Assembly (NCBI GenBank): GCA_947493495.1 | Contig: CANLRN010000023.1 | Location: forward strand, 1-54,058 | Direction of reading: 5' to 3' | Length of the DNA: 54,058 nt | DNA from: an uncultured Aquimarina sp. | GTDB lineage: Bacteria > Bacteroidota > Bacteroidia > Flavobacteriales > Flavobacteriaceae | Shown: piece after piece, positions 26,102-35,237 of the stretch | Position numbering within the stretch: the first letter of the stretch is position 1 | Layout: each line of letters begins with the position of its first letter | Notes under the pieces: generated by a model | Told to the model about the DNA's origin: nothing | The model's database searches: none | Seen by the model: only the letters and a program-made list of their open reading frames with translations | Program-made: the position numbers and the translations under genes

Positions 26102-27658
26102 ATGAGAAATAAACTATTAAAAATAAGCAATTCTTTGATCTTATTGCTCTTTATAGGAACATTGTTTTCTTGCAGTGAAGAGTTTCTGGACAGACCTCCA
26201 GAAGATACATTCAACGCTGAAGAATTTTATCAAACTTCAGAGCAAATTTCTGTTGCTACGAATTTTTTATACGCTTCACCTTGGTTTAGATACGTATCAG
26301 AAGCACAATGGGTAATTGGCGAATTAGCTGGCGGTACCGGAAGAACCTGGGATCCTAGAAATGAATCCTTTGATCTTTTTGCAGTCAACGGTAGTAACAA
26401 TACCTTGGGTTTAGCCTGGACATCGCTATGGTCAGTAGTGGCACAAGCTAACGGAGTTTTAAATTCACTTCCTACAACACCGCCCGAAGGTGTTTCTCAG
26501 GCAGAAATTAATAATGCCAGGGGAGAAGCGAGAACTATGAGAGCGCTAGCTTATTTTCATATTGTGCGCATATGGGGTGCTGTTCCAATTATTGAAAATA
26601 ATACAGAATTGGCAGATGAATCATTTATTCCAAGGCATATAATTAGTGATGTATATCAATTTATTAAAAATGATTTGGAATTTGCCGTAGATAATATAAC
26701 TAATACCAAAGCTTCTGAGCCAGGCAGAATTTCCAGTAATGGTGCAAAAGCTTTATTATCAAAAGTACATCTTACCAGAGAAGAATATGCCCAGGCATAC
26801 GTTTTATCATCAGAAGTTATACAATCAGGAGAGTTTAAACTGTTAGGAGGTACTGGTGATGATGGGACACCCGGTAGTTATCGTTCCTTGTTCTTGACAG
26901 AGAATGACAATAACCTAGAAAGTATCATAGCACTTCAATGGACTGGTACAGGTAGATTTTCTGAGGGAAATGCTGTACAAAGTTTTTATGCCTTATCAAA
27001 TATTACAGGAACAGGGGATGGTTTCTCTGCAATTGGTCCTTCTATTGATCTGCAAAACAGTTATGAAAATATTGACCTAGATCAACGGTATGCAGCTACG
27101 ATCATGGAGCCAGATACCTTTTACCCCAATTTAAATGGAGGGTTTACATCTCCATCACCAGCGAATGTGGATGCACAAGGTACTAGAAAAGCAATTTTGA
27201 AATATGTTGTAGGCACACCAGCATCCAATGGAGGCGGTGCAGCAGGTAGTTATCCTAATAATACGTATCAACTTAGATATGCAGATGTTTTATTGATTAA
27301 TGCTGAGTCTATAATCAGAGGAGGAGTAGGATCTATGGAGGAGGCCGAAATAAATATTAATAAAATTAGGAATAGAGCTGGTCTACCGTCTATTACTAAC
27401 CCAACTTTTGAAGATCTTTTTAAAGAAAGAAAATTAGAATTTGCATTCGAAATGGTTCACTGGTTTGATGCTATTAGAAGAGATGATGCTACAACTTATC
27501 TTTCCAATATTGAACGAGGATGGTTTTTTAATGATGGTACAGAAATTTCCTCAAGGGTGGTTACTGTAACAGAAGATAAATTATTGTTTCCTTACCCAAC
27601 GAATGAGACCATCAACAATCCTGGGTTATTGGAACCGCCAATTCCTTTCTTTAATTAA
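26102..27658 (+). CDS. SusD/RagB-like glycan-binding lipoprotein
   Basis: This 518-residue outer-membrane lipoprotein (LLFIGTLFSC, lipidated Cys24) is followed by the SusD-typical EEFLDRPPEDTF. The TPR-like helical core includes GEARTMRALAYFHIVRIWGAVPI (about 140-162), and the C-terminal RagB/SusD signature reads YADVLLINAESI ... IRNRAGLP ... ERKLEFAFEMVHWFDAIRR. It caps the SusC barrel and captures manno-oligosaccharides at the surface. Translationally close to susC (16-base gap) and to the next gene (15 bases). Confidence 0.92.
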   Translation: MRNKLLKISNSLILLLFIGTLFSCSEEFLDRPPEDTFNAEEFYQTSEQISVATNFLYASPWFRYVSEAQWVIGELAGGTGRTWDPRNESFDLFAVNGSNNTLGLAWTSLWSVVAQANGVLNSLPTTPPEGVSQAEINNARGEARTMRALAYFHIVRIWGAVPIIENNTELADESFIPRHIISDVYQFIKNDLEFAVDNITNTKASEPGRISSNGAKALLSKVHLTREEYAQAYVLSSEVIQSGEFKLLGGTGDDGTPGSYRSLFLTENDNNLESIIALQWTGTGRFSEGNAVQSFYALSNITGTGDGFSAIGPSIDLQNSYENIDLDQRYAATIMEPDTFYPNLNGGFTSPSPANVDAQGTRKAILKYVVGTPASNGGGAAGSYPNNTYQLRYADVLLINAESIIRGGVGSMEEAEININKIRNRAGLPSITNPTFEDLFKERKLEFAFEMVHWFDAIRRDDATTYLSNIERGWFFNDGTEISSRVVTVTEDKLLFPYPTNETINNPGLLEPPIPFFN

Positions 27659-27673
27659 AATATAAAACATATA

Positions 27674-28762
27674 ATGAAAAACTATATAAATAATCAGATA
27701 GTTATTTTTCGTAAGTTTTGCTACATATTATTTATCACAGTAGTCAGTATTTCTTGTGAAAATGAATTTAATAATGATGATATAGGATCCGGGGTAATGG
27801 AAGCTCCGATTATAACTGGTGTTAATCTAGCCAGAACTGATACTCCGGCAGGTACAGGAGTACTAGGAGATCTGTATTACATACGTGGAAGAAACTTAAG
27901 TTCTGTAACTAAAATAACTTACAATGATTATGAAGCTGGTTTTAATCCGGTATTGGTAACAAACAATCTGATCATTTCCCGAATACCTTTAGAAGCTCCA
28001 GTTCTTAATTCGTCTAATAAATTAATAGTTGAAAATCCCTTTGGAACTGGAGAGTTTGATTTCTCACTACTTACCATAACGGGTTTTGAAGCAACAGTTG
28101 TCGACAATAGAAATGCAGTAATTGTAGAAGGTGGAAATTTTACCGATGTTAGTAGAGTATATTTTGGTACTGGCTCAGAAGAAATGGGGAACTTGGTAGA
28201 GTTAGATGCCACTATTTTAGATATTCAGGAAGATGCACTTACTGTAGAAGTACCTCAAGGAATAATTCAGGCTTTTATATTTGTAGAAAGTAATGGGTCT
28301 ATTGCTAGATCTGAGTCTTTTGGATTTAACTATCCAATATTTACCGACATGAGTTTTGGATGGGATATAGGAGGCTTTGGTCCAGGTGACGGGCAAGAAT
28401 TATCTTCTGAAATTGCTTTGGGATCCACTTCAATAAAAAGAACAACAGACCCATTTGGAGCTTTGACATTTTTTCCGAATGCAGACGCTGAGATACTAAT
28501 CCCATCTAATTTCAGCGTATTTACTTTTCAGATATATCCAGTAGGAGATCAGACCACTAGAATAAAATTTGCTGTAAATGATTTCAGTGCTGATGAAGTT
28601 TTGATTGATGTCATACCTGATCAGTGGAATAGAATAGAAGTAAGACTTTCAGATTTATATGTGAGCCAACCAATTCCACAGACTATAGATAGAATTGATA
28701 TTCAGGAATTTTCTGGTGGTTCCTCTGTTTTCTATATTGATGAATTTGGATTACTGGAATAA
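27674..28762 (+). CDS. IPT/TIG-domain surface lipoprotein, SusE/F-position glycan-binding protein
   Basis: This 362-residue protein has a lipoprotein signal (ITVVSISC, lipidated Cys28). Residues about 45-125 and 130-215 look like two IPT/TIG immunoglobulin-like domains (APIITGVNLARTDTPAGTGVLGDLYYIRGRNLSSVTKITY and VVDNRNAVIVEGGNFTDVSRVYFG). The C-terminal part (about 220-362, DMSFGWDIGGFGPGDGQELSS) looks like a carbohydrate-binding beta-sandwich ending VFYIDEFGLLE. By position after SusD it is a surface glycan-binding protein that helps hold mannan on the cell; the binding site cannot be seen. Confidence 0.75.
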   Translation: MKNYINNQIVIFRKFCYILFITVVSISCENEFNNDDIGSGVMEAPIITGVNLARTDTPAGTGVLGDLYYIRGRNLSSVTKITYNDYEAGFNPVLVTNNLIISRIPLEAPVLNSSNKLIVENPFGTGEFDFSLLTITGFEATVVDNRNAVIVEGGNFTDVSRVYFGTGSEEMGNLVELDATILDIQEDALTVEVPQGIIQAFIFVESNGSIARSESFGFNYPIFTDMSFGWDIGGFGPGDGQELSSEIALGSTSIKRTTDPFGALTFFPNADAEILIPSNFSVFTFQIYPVGDQTTRIKFAVNDFSADEVLIDVIPDQWNRIEVRLSDLYVSQPIPQTIDRIDIQEFSGGSSVFYIDEFGLLE

Positions 28763-28787
28763 GAATTTAACATTAAAACTAAGTTGT

Positions 28788-31121
28788 ATGAAAACAAAAA
28801 ATGATAATAGCTTAACATGTTTAATAGGACTTTTTTGCCTTGTAGTTATGCTATACTCTTGCGATAAAGATGATGATATTTTTGATAACAACTCTTCTAC
28901 CCCCTTAAGAACCATAGCTGAAATATTAGATGAAGAACCAAGTTTATCCACATTTAATAATGCTATAAAAGAGATTGGGATAGATTCATTATTGGCTAAC
29001 ACCTCGACCTTTACTGTATTTGCTCCCGATAATGAAGCTTTTGCAGGAGTGGATCTTAGTACCTTTAGCAATGATAGTCTTAGTAACTTAATAATGCACC
29101 ACGTGTGGAGAACTACCACTGCGGATGTCAGTTCTAATTTAACAACAGGGTATAGAAATTCCTTGGCAGCCGGACCAGTAGAAAATACGAATCTTAGTTT
29201 TTTTATCAATGTCACTAATAACAATATCAGCTTTAATAGTGATATCTCGCCTGTTAGCGGCAAAATTGATATAGGAGGTACGAATGGAGTAGTACATGTT
29301 GTAAACGGGATTAATTTATTACCATCGGTAGTAGATCATTTAACAATAAATCCTAATTACTCTTTATTGGTAGAAGCATTGCAAAGAGCAGAATTAGTAG
29401 ATGCTTTTACAGAGGATGAAATTTATACAATTTTGGCTCCAAATAATGACGCGTTTAATGTAGCTTTAACACAACTGAACGATATTTTTGGATGGAGTAC
29501 GATTAACGAAATTCCGGTAAATATACTTACTGAAATATTAACATACCATGTTGTTGTTTCCGAAAATATTATGTCTTTACAAATTAATGGATCCACTCTA
29601 GAGACATTACAATCAGAGAGTATACAAATTGATGAGAATGAAATAAATGATGCAACAATGACTGATGCTGGAATTATTTTAACTGATACTGATATTCAGG
29701 GTACCAATGGAGTTATTCATGGTATCGATAAAGTATTGCTGCCAGATACAGTATTTCAACAAGTACTTTCTGTTACTTTGAATCTTGCTCAAAGATTAAG
29801 AGATAGAGGGTATACAACATTTGCCGATGCTATAGAGCTTACAGGGCTTTCTAGTTCTGTAAGTGAGGATGCTCTAACAGCTTTTGCCCCAACAAATACT
29901 GCATTCGATATTTTATTTGCGCAGATTGACAATGTTAATGGTCTTTCCGATTTTGATACTCAAGAAGAAATAACACTGTTAAGATCATTAGTAGAGTATC
30001 ATTTAATTAATGGTATCCAGATGAGTAATCAATTGACGGATGGTCTTGCCGTAACATTGTTATCAGAAGAACTAGCAGTTGCCACTGATAACGGAATAAT
30101 ATTAACTCCTACAAGAGAGAATGCTCCTGTAGCTGAAGTATCTATAGCAGATATTGGAGCGAGTAATGGCGTTATTCACGAAATAAATAATGTGTTGATC
30201 CCAGAATCTCTAGCGGAAGCCTTAGGATACCCTGACCCTACTACAGGCGGAGAACCTGTTTTTGGTTTAGAGATTTATAATGATAGTTTACGAGAAGGTA
30301 TGTGGGTTGGAGATTGGGCTACTATAGAGCTTGATAATACAAACCCGGTTAGATCTGGTTCTTTTTCTATTAAATCTACGATGCCTGGAGGTGATGAAGG
30401 ATTCCAAATAGGAGGTGGTGCAGCATTTAATGTAACAGATTTTACATTTGTTAATGCATCTATATATTCTGAAAATGGTACTACCGTAGGGTTTGTATTA
30501 AATCAACAATGGGGATCACAGTTTAATGTAGATATTCCTGCAGGAGAATGGACTGAGGTTGCCGTGCCAGTATCTTCAATAGCAAATGGTACATCTGCTT
30601 TTGAACAACTTGTAATTAGAGGAGCAGGCGGCATAGCAGGAGATGTTATTTTTATGGACGAGGTTGGTTTTGATGTTACTTTTGTAGCCTCTGTTCCAGC
30701 ATTGGATTTAGAAATTTATAAAGATGCATTACGAGATGGTATGTGGACAGGTGATTGGGCCACCATAGATGCTGCTAATATAGAGCCCGTGAGAGAAGGA
30801 ACTTTATCCATTAAATCTACAATGCCTGCTGGTGATGAAGGTTGGCAAATTGGTGGAGGGGCTTCGTTTGAAGTATCAGATTATTCTTTTTTGAGAGCCT
30901 CTATTTATTCTGAAAATAGCACCTCGGTAGGGTTTGTACTAAATCAACAATGGGGATCGCAGTTTGATGTCGATATTCCCGCTGGTGAATGGGTAGATGT
31001 AGAAGTTCCTGTATCTGCAATAGCCAATGGTACTACCACTTTTGAACAATTAGTAATAAGAGGAGCGGGTGGTATTACAGGAGACATTATCTTTATCGAT
31101 AATGTAGGATTTAATGAATAA
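28788..31121 (+). CDS. FAS1-repeat lipoprotein with two tandem CBM-like modules
   Basis: I chose ATG 28788, just after the previous stop: it gives a 777-residue lipoprotein (LVVMLYSC, Cys25), whereas earlier starts lie inside the upstream gene. Three fasciclin domains follow (about residues 41-182, 184-323 and 330-474; FTVFAPDNEAF, YTILAPNNDAF and LTAFAPTNTAF with GTNGVVHVVNG-type ends). Two nearly identical beta-sandwich modules then cover about 491-632 and 637-777 (both with IKSTMP.GDEG.QIGGGA and VGFVLNQQWGSQF). FAS1 domains mediate adhesion, and the repeated modules probably bind mannan. Joining them in one PUL protein is unusual. It sits between the IPT lipoprotein and the second GH26. 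Confidence 0.78.
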   Translation: MKTKNDNSLTCLIGLFCLVVMLYSCDKDDDIFDNNSSTPLRTIAEILDEEPSLSTFNNAIKEIGIDSLLANTSTFTVFAPDNEAFAGVDLSTFSNDSLSNLIMHHVWRTTTADVSSNLTTGYRNSLAAGPVENTNLSFFINVTNNNISFNSDISPVSGKIDIGGTNGVVHVVNGINLLPSVVDHLTINPNYSLLVEALQRAELVDAFTEDEIYTILAPNNDAFNVALTQLNDIFGWSTINEIPVNILTEILTYHVVVSENIMSLQINGSTLETLQSESIQIDENEINDATMTDAGIILTDTDIQGTNGVIHGIDKVLLPDTVFQQVLSVTLNLAQRLRDRGYTTFADAIELTGLSSSVSEDALTAFAPTNTAFDILFAQIDNVNGLSDFDTQEEITLLRSLVEYHLINGIQMSNQLTDGLAVTLLSEELAVATDNGIILTPTRENAPVAEVSIADIGASNGVIHEINNVLIPESLAEALGYPDPTTGGEPVFGLEIYNDSLREGMWVGDWATIELDNTNPVRSGSFSIKSTMPGGDEGFQIGGGAAFNVTDFTFVNASIYSENGTTVGFVLNQQWGSQFNVDIPAGEWTEVAVPVSSIANGTSAFEQLVIRGAGGIAGDVIFMDEVGFDVTFVASVPALDLEIYKDALRDGMWTGDWATIDAANIEPVREGTLSIKSTMPAGDEGWQIGGGASFEVSDYSFLRASIYSENSTSVGFVLNQQWGSQFDVDIPAGEWVDVEVPVSAIANGTTTFEQLVIRGAGGITGDIIFIDNVGFNE

Positions 31122-31140
31122 TATATATAAAATATAGTTT

Positions 31141-31200
31141 ATATGTGATTACAACTAAAGCATTTTTCTCTTTACCTAAAAGAAATAAGCAGTCACATAT
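31141..31200. terminator. Inverted repeat after the FAS1/CBM gene
   Basis: ATATGTGA (31141-31148) pairs with TCACATAT (31193-31200) across a 44-base loop, just after the stop at 31121. The loop is long, so terminator function is only possible. Confidence 0.25.
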
Positions 31201-31237
31201 TTTCAATGTCGTTAAAATATTTGAAGTTAGTTAGCAT

Positions 31238-31266
31238 CCTCGAATATAAGTAACATGAATTCGAGG
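31238..31266. promoter_or_regulatory. Palindrome before the second GH26 gene
   Basis: CCTCGAAT and ATTCGAGG form an 8-base perfect inverted repeat with a 13-base spacer. An outer TGAAGT/ACTTCA pair (near 31222-31227 and 31273-31278) extends the symmetry. It lies 64 bases before ATG 31330 and could be an operator or an attenuator. Confidence 0.35.
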
Positions 31267-31329
31267 GTTTGACTTCAGCGATTATATAATGTAATGTCAT
31301 AATATTTGTTTTAATACTCTGCTATAAAT

Positions 31330-33039
31330 ATGAAACAAGCTTTTTTATTCTTAATAATTCTTGTAAGTATATCTTCTTGTTCAGATGATGATAATGATGA
31401 TTACCTACCTCTTGATAATAAAAAAGAAATCTTATCATTTTCAATTCAGGAATATCCAGAATTGATATTTACGGGTCTTAACCAAAATGTATTAGAAACA
31501 ACATTGCAAGAATATATTGATGTTACCAGCTTAACAGCTGTTTTCAAGATATCCCCAAAAGCAAAAGTATATATTGATGGCGTACAACAAATAGCAGGAG
31601 AAACTGTAAATGATTTTAATGAAAAAATAGAGTATACAATAGAGGCAGAGGATGGAAGTTCTACTATTTTTAGTGTAGAGATTCATCCTGTTCCTAATGA
31701 GTTGCCAATTGCGTTAGCCGGACAGGATCAATGGGCGGTTATAGAAACCGGTGGCGATATGATTGATCTATTACTGGATGGCTCTGATTCTTCAGATCCT
31801 GATGATGAAGAGCTTTTGTACGAATGGAGTATTGACGATACTATAATTGGATCATCAGAAATTACACTAGTGTCCTTGCCAAGAGGAAACTATACAATTA
31901 CACTTACAGTAACAGATGGTTTTAATGCTAAAGATTCTGATTCTATAAGAGTACAAGTATTAGAACTAGGAGATTATGCTCCGATTGATCCCGATGCCTC
32001 CATTCAAGCTAGAAATATATTAAACAATCTGGGAACTGTTATGATGAGTGAACAGTTCGCCTTTGGACAAGAGTTTCCACTTTCTTTTCAATTGAATTCC
32101 CTAAGTTATGATTTAGAAACATCTGATTGTAAAGATGTCACTGGAGATCATCCTGCGGTATTTGGCATTGATCCTCATTATATGTTGTATAAAGATAGTG
32201 CGCAAAGAAAATTACATATAGATGAAGCTAAGAAAGCTTTTGAAAATGGTTCAATAGTTACATTTGATTTTCATCAAAAAAGTAGAATAGATGGCGAAAT
32301 TTATTTTAATAATTTAACTAGTGAAACCGATAAAAGTTTAATGTATGATATTGTTAATGATCGTAATGATTCTAGATTATGGTATTTTAATGAGCTTGAT
32401 GAAATTATTGATATCATCAATAATGATTTAAGTTTTACAGTAATTTTTCGTCTTTTTCATGAAATGAATGGGAGTTGGTTTTGGTGGGGAACGCAAGGTC
32501 AAAATCATTCACCTGATTTATATGTAGAATTTTATAGATTAACCGTTAATTATATAAAAGAGCGAACAAACCATGTGCTGTTTGGTTGGTCACCTGATCA
32601 ATCATTAAATACCTCCTATTATCCAGGAGACTCTTATGTAGATGTTATAGGTATTGATTTTTACGCTCCTTCACAAGAAAAGTTAAAACAAGAATTAATT
32701 GAGTTAACTTCTTTTGCAACATCTCGTAATAAAATTGCAGCACTTACTGAAACAGGTTACCCGAATTATCATTCCGAAATTCCTAATTTCTGGACAGAAA
32801 AAATATTATCTACGCTAACGAATTCTGAAGATCAAATAAGAGTTGCGTGGGTTTTGTCTTGGTTTAATGCACCCTGGAACAGTAGTCAAAGTGATTTGTT
32901 TATCCCTAATTCTGATAGTCCTCAATACGTAAAAGATGATTTTATATGGTTTAAAAATGATAGCCATACATTATTTCAAGAAGATTTTAGTCGAATGAAA
33001 ATCTATAATAAATTTCAAGCAAAACAATTCTTGTTCTGA
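31330..33039 (+). CDS. GH26 beta-mannanase with Ig-like and PKD domains, lipoprotein
   Basis: This 569-residue protein has a lipoprotein signal (ILVSISSC, lipidated Cys17). Residues about 30-120 resemble a DUF5018-like immunoglobulin domain, and about 126-212 form a PKD domain (LLDGSDSSDPDDEELLYEWSIDD ... YTITLTVTDG). The GH26 barrel covers about 222-560, with acid/base Glu378 in FRLFHEMNGSWFWWG and nucleophile Glu474 in ALTETGYP. The spacer domains hold the enzyme away from the membrane, as expected for a surface endo-mannanase working on long chains, while the simpler GH26 at 18821 likely works on shorter ones. That division of labour is inference. Confidence 0.87.
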   Translation: MKQAFLFLIILVSISSCSDDDNDDYLPLDNKKEILSFSIQEYPELIFTGLNQNVLETTLQEYIDVTSLTAVFKISPKAKVYIDGVQQIAGETVNDFNEKIEYTIEAEDGSSTIFSVEIHPVPNELPIALAGQDQWAVIETGGDMIDLLLDGSDSSDPDDEELLYEWSIDDTIIGSSEITLVSLPRGNYTITLTVTDGFNAKDSDSIRVQVLELGDYAPIDPDASIQARNILNNLGTVMMSEQFAFGQEFPLSFQLNSLSYDLETSDCKDVTGDHPAVFGIDPHYMLYKDSAQRKLHIDEAKKAFENGSIVTFDFHQKSRIDGEIYFNNLTSETDKSLMYDIVNDRNDSRLWYFNELDEIIDIINNDLSFTVIFRLFHEMNGSWFWWGTQGQNHSPDLYVEFYRLTVNYIKERTNHVLFGWSPDQSLNTSYYPGDSYVDVIGIDFYAPSQEKLKQELIELTSFATSRNKIAALTETGYPNYHSEIPNFWTEKILSTLTNSEDQIRVAWVLSWFNAPWNSSQSDLFIPNSDSPQYVKDDFIWFKNDSHTLFQEDFSRMKIYNKFQAKQFLF

Positions 33040-33215
33040 GTGTAGGTGATGTTAGGTTTGGGATACGTTGAGTTATTTTCTAAAGAATTATTCAACAAAA
33101 AATAATTTGCTAATCAGTCTTCTTATAAAAATTTAAACCACTTTAATACCTCTTTGCAATAGTCTATGAATCCAAGAATAGTATTCGAGAATAATTGTCA
33201 CAAAATAAATAATGT

Positions 33216-34535
33216 ATGAGAACAAAAGTTTATTTCTTCTTAATTATTGCTATACTGATCTCTTCCTGTAAGTCGATATCGTTTAAAAATTTAGAACAAC
33301 CAGAACTGATAAATGTAAAGAATGGTAAAATTTATAAGGGAAATAAGCCATACTATTATGTTGGAACCAATTATTGGTACGGACCATTATTAGCTTCTCA
33401 AAATTCTAAAGGGAGAAAACGGTTACGCAAAGAACTGGATTATCTTATAGCAAACGGAGTAGATAACTTAAGGGTACTTATAGGAGCAGATGGAGGAACA
33501 AACGATTATACGGTAAGACCAGCTTTGCAATATGCTCCGGGTAAATACAATGATACATTACTGGATGGATTGGATTATTTTATGGCAGAATTACGTAAAA
33601 GAAAAATGTACGCTATCTTGTATTTTACGAATACCTGGGAATGGAGTGGCGGAATGTCTCAATATCTTAATTGGAATGGCTATGGAGAGATTCCTATTCC
33701 TAATTTACCTCAATATAGTTGGTCAGATTATGTTACCTATATCAAGCAATTTTATAGTTGCGAAAATTGTATGAAACAATTAGAAGAACACGTGAAATTT
33801 ATAATGAAAAGAACCAACCGATACACAGGTATAAAATATACAGAAGACAATACAGTTATGTCCTGGCAAGTTGCAAATGAACCTAGGATATTTAGTGATA
33901 CACAGGAAGAATTATTTACAGAATGGTTAAATAATATCGTTGAAATTATAGATTCATTAGATTCAAAACATCTTATATCTACAGGAGCAGAAGGTTCTAT
34001 TGGTTTTTTTCTTGATATGGAGAGATTTAAACGAACTCATGATAACCCTAAAATAGATTATTTGACCACACATGTCTGGCCTAAAAATTGGAATTGGTAC
34101 AATGAAAAAGAAGAAGGAAAAAGCTTAGAAGAAACAAAGATAAAAGTAAAAGAGTATTTACAAAATCATATTGATTTGGCTAAAAAAGTAGATAAACCGA
34201 TAGTGTTTTCTGAGTTCGGTTTACCTAGAGATGGGGAATGTTTGTCTTCTAAGTCGTCAACAAAAAATAGAGATAACTATTACAAAATGATTTTCTCTAT
34301 GCTAGAAGAAAATAAAGTAAAGGGAGGGAAATTGCAAGGGCTCAATTTTTGGGGATTTGGAGGTTTTTCAGAACCAATAATTAGAACTTCAGAAGGAAAA
34401 TGGTTGCCTGGAGATGAGTTAACCTCAGATCCGCCTCAAGAACCTCAAGGATTAAATTCTGTATTTGCGACAGATCTATCTACTATGCAACTTGTTAGAG
34501 AGACGAATATAAAAGTTGATAATCTTCAAAATTAG
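33216..34535 (+). CDS. GH5 (subfamily 7-like) endo-beta-1,4-mannanase, lipoprotein
   Basis: This 439-residue protein starts with a lipoprotein signal (IIAILISSC, Cys18). The catalytic domain begins at once (GKIYKGNKPYYYVGTNYWYGPLLAS), shows LGVDNLRVL-type and NTWEWSGGM segments typical of GH5_7 mannanases, and has acid/base Glu222 in WQVANEPR and nucleophile Glu333 in FSEFG. It should cut beta-1,4-mannan at the cell surface. It ends the plus-strand PUL, 176 bases after the second GH26. Confidence 0.87.
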   Translation: MRTKVYFFLIIAILISSCKSISFKNLEQPELINVKNGKIYKGNKPYYYVGTNYWYGPLLASQNSKGRKRLRKELDYLIANGVDNLRVLIGADGGTNDYTVRPALQYAPGKYNDTLLDGLDYFMAELRKRKMYAILYFTNTWEWSGGMSQYLNWNGYGEIPIPNLPQYSWSDYVTYIKQFYSCENCMKQLEEHVKFIMKRTNRYTGIKYTEDNTVMSWQVANEPRIFSDTQEELFTEWLNNIVEIIDSLDSKHLISTGAEGSIGFFLDMERFKRTHDNPKIDYLTTHVWPKNWNWYNEKEEGKSLEETKIKVKEYLQNHIDLAKKVDKPIVFSEFGLPRDGECLSSKSSTKNRDNYYKMIFSMLEENKVKGGKLQGLNFWGFGGFSEPIIRTSEGKWLPGDELTSDPPQEPQGLNSVFATDLSTMQLVRETNIKVDNLQN

Positions 34536-34689
34536 ATTTATATAGTTTAATTGATTGGATATTCTTGCCAAATATAACTGCTAACCTTTGATTTGTAACG
34601 ATTAAATGTCTGTAAACTCTCTTCGATGTTAATGAGACTGTTTCTTCTCATGCCTAAAGATAATTAACTTGTAGCAAATTATAGTTTAA

Positions 34690-34849
34690 TACGATTTGTG
34701 ATTAAAAAATTCGTATAAATTCATTGAATTATTTTTTCTTTATGCAAGGCAAAAAAATCAAGCATAGCTATAGCTACGGTTTATTTTTTAAACGAAGTAG
34801 AAAGGAAAAAGAAACGATGAATATGCGAAATTTTTAGTTATAAATCGTA
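34690..34849 (-). repeat. Foldback element copy C (160 bp, diverged) with TAA duplication
   Basis: The copy begins TACGATTT and ends AAATCGTA, and TAA flanks both sides (34687-34689 and 34850-34852). Its minus strand aligns with copy A: TACGATTT, AAAAATTTCGCAT, a TTTCTTTTTC tract and a central CTATAGCTATG hairpin are shared, while the rest has diverged. It represents an older insertion of the same family. Confidence 0.75.
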
Positions 34850-34947
34850 TAATTGGCATTGAACACCAAAAGTTCAGAAAAAAAATGGAGTAATACCTCT
34901 TATCAGCTTAACTTTCCTCTTTTTAAGAGTTATTCTACGAATACAAA

Positions 34948-34973
34948 CCAGATTTTTTGATTCGTAAATCGTA
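34948..34973 (+). repeat. Isolated terminus of the foldback family
   Basis: The sequence ends TTCGTAAATCGTA, the same terminus as copies A and B, but no matching left end is found between copy C and this point. It is probably a solo end left by deletion. Confidence 0.45.
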
Positions 34974-35237
34974 TTATTTATTCAGCATTTCTCTTGATCT
35001 TGTATGTTTACCTTAAAAAAGAGATATTCGAGAAATTGAGTTACTAGAGATAAGTAATGGAATAAAAAATTAATTAGTGAGCGTATTTTTCTATTTGTTT
35101 AATGTCAACTTGGTAAAAACATAATTTTGGGGATTAAGTGATTCCATAATTCATCCCATTTTTTATTTGAATTTACAGGTATAAACCAGATTATGCCTTT
35201 GAATAAAACTATAGATGCTAAGAAAAGATGTTGGCTT

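Larger units (their letters stand above)
34536..35237. other. Non-coding gap at the right edge of the PUL
   Basis: These 702 bases hold foldback copy C (34690-34849), an isolated end of the same family near 34973, and no gene I can support. The gap separates the plus-strand PUL from the minus-strand Rhs region. Confidence 0.5.

Noticed and set aside
28695..28787. Longer start of the FAS1/CBM gene
   Set aside because: It lies inside the upstream gene and hides the lipoprotein signal that starts at 28788.
34690..34973. A single 284-base element from copy C's left end to the solo end
   Set aside because: The flanks would be TAA and TTA, whereas the 160-base unit has matching TAA flanks and aligns with the other copies.
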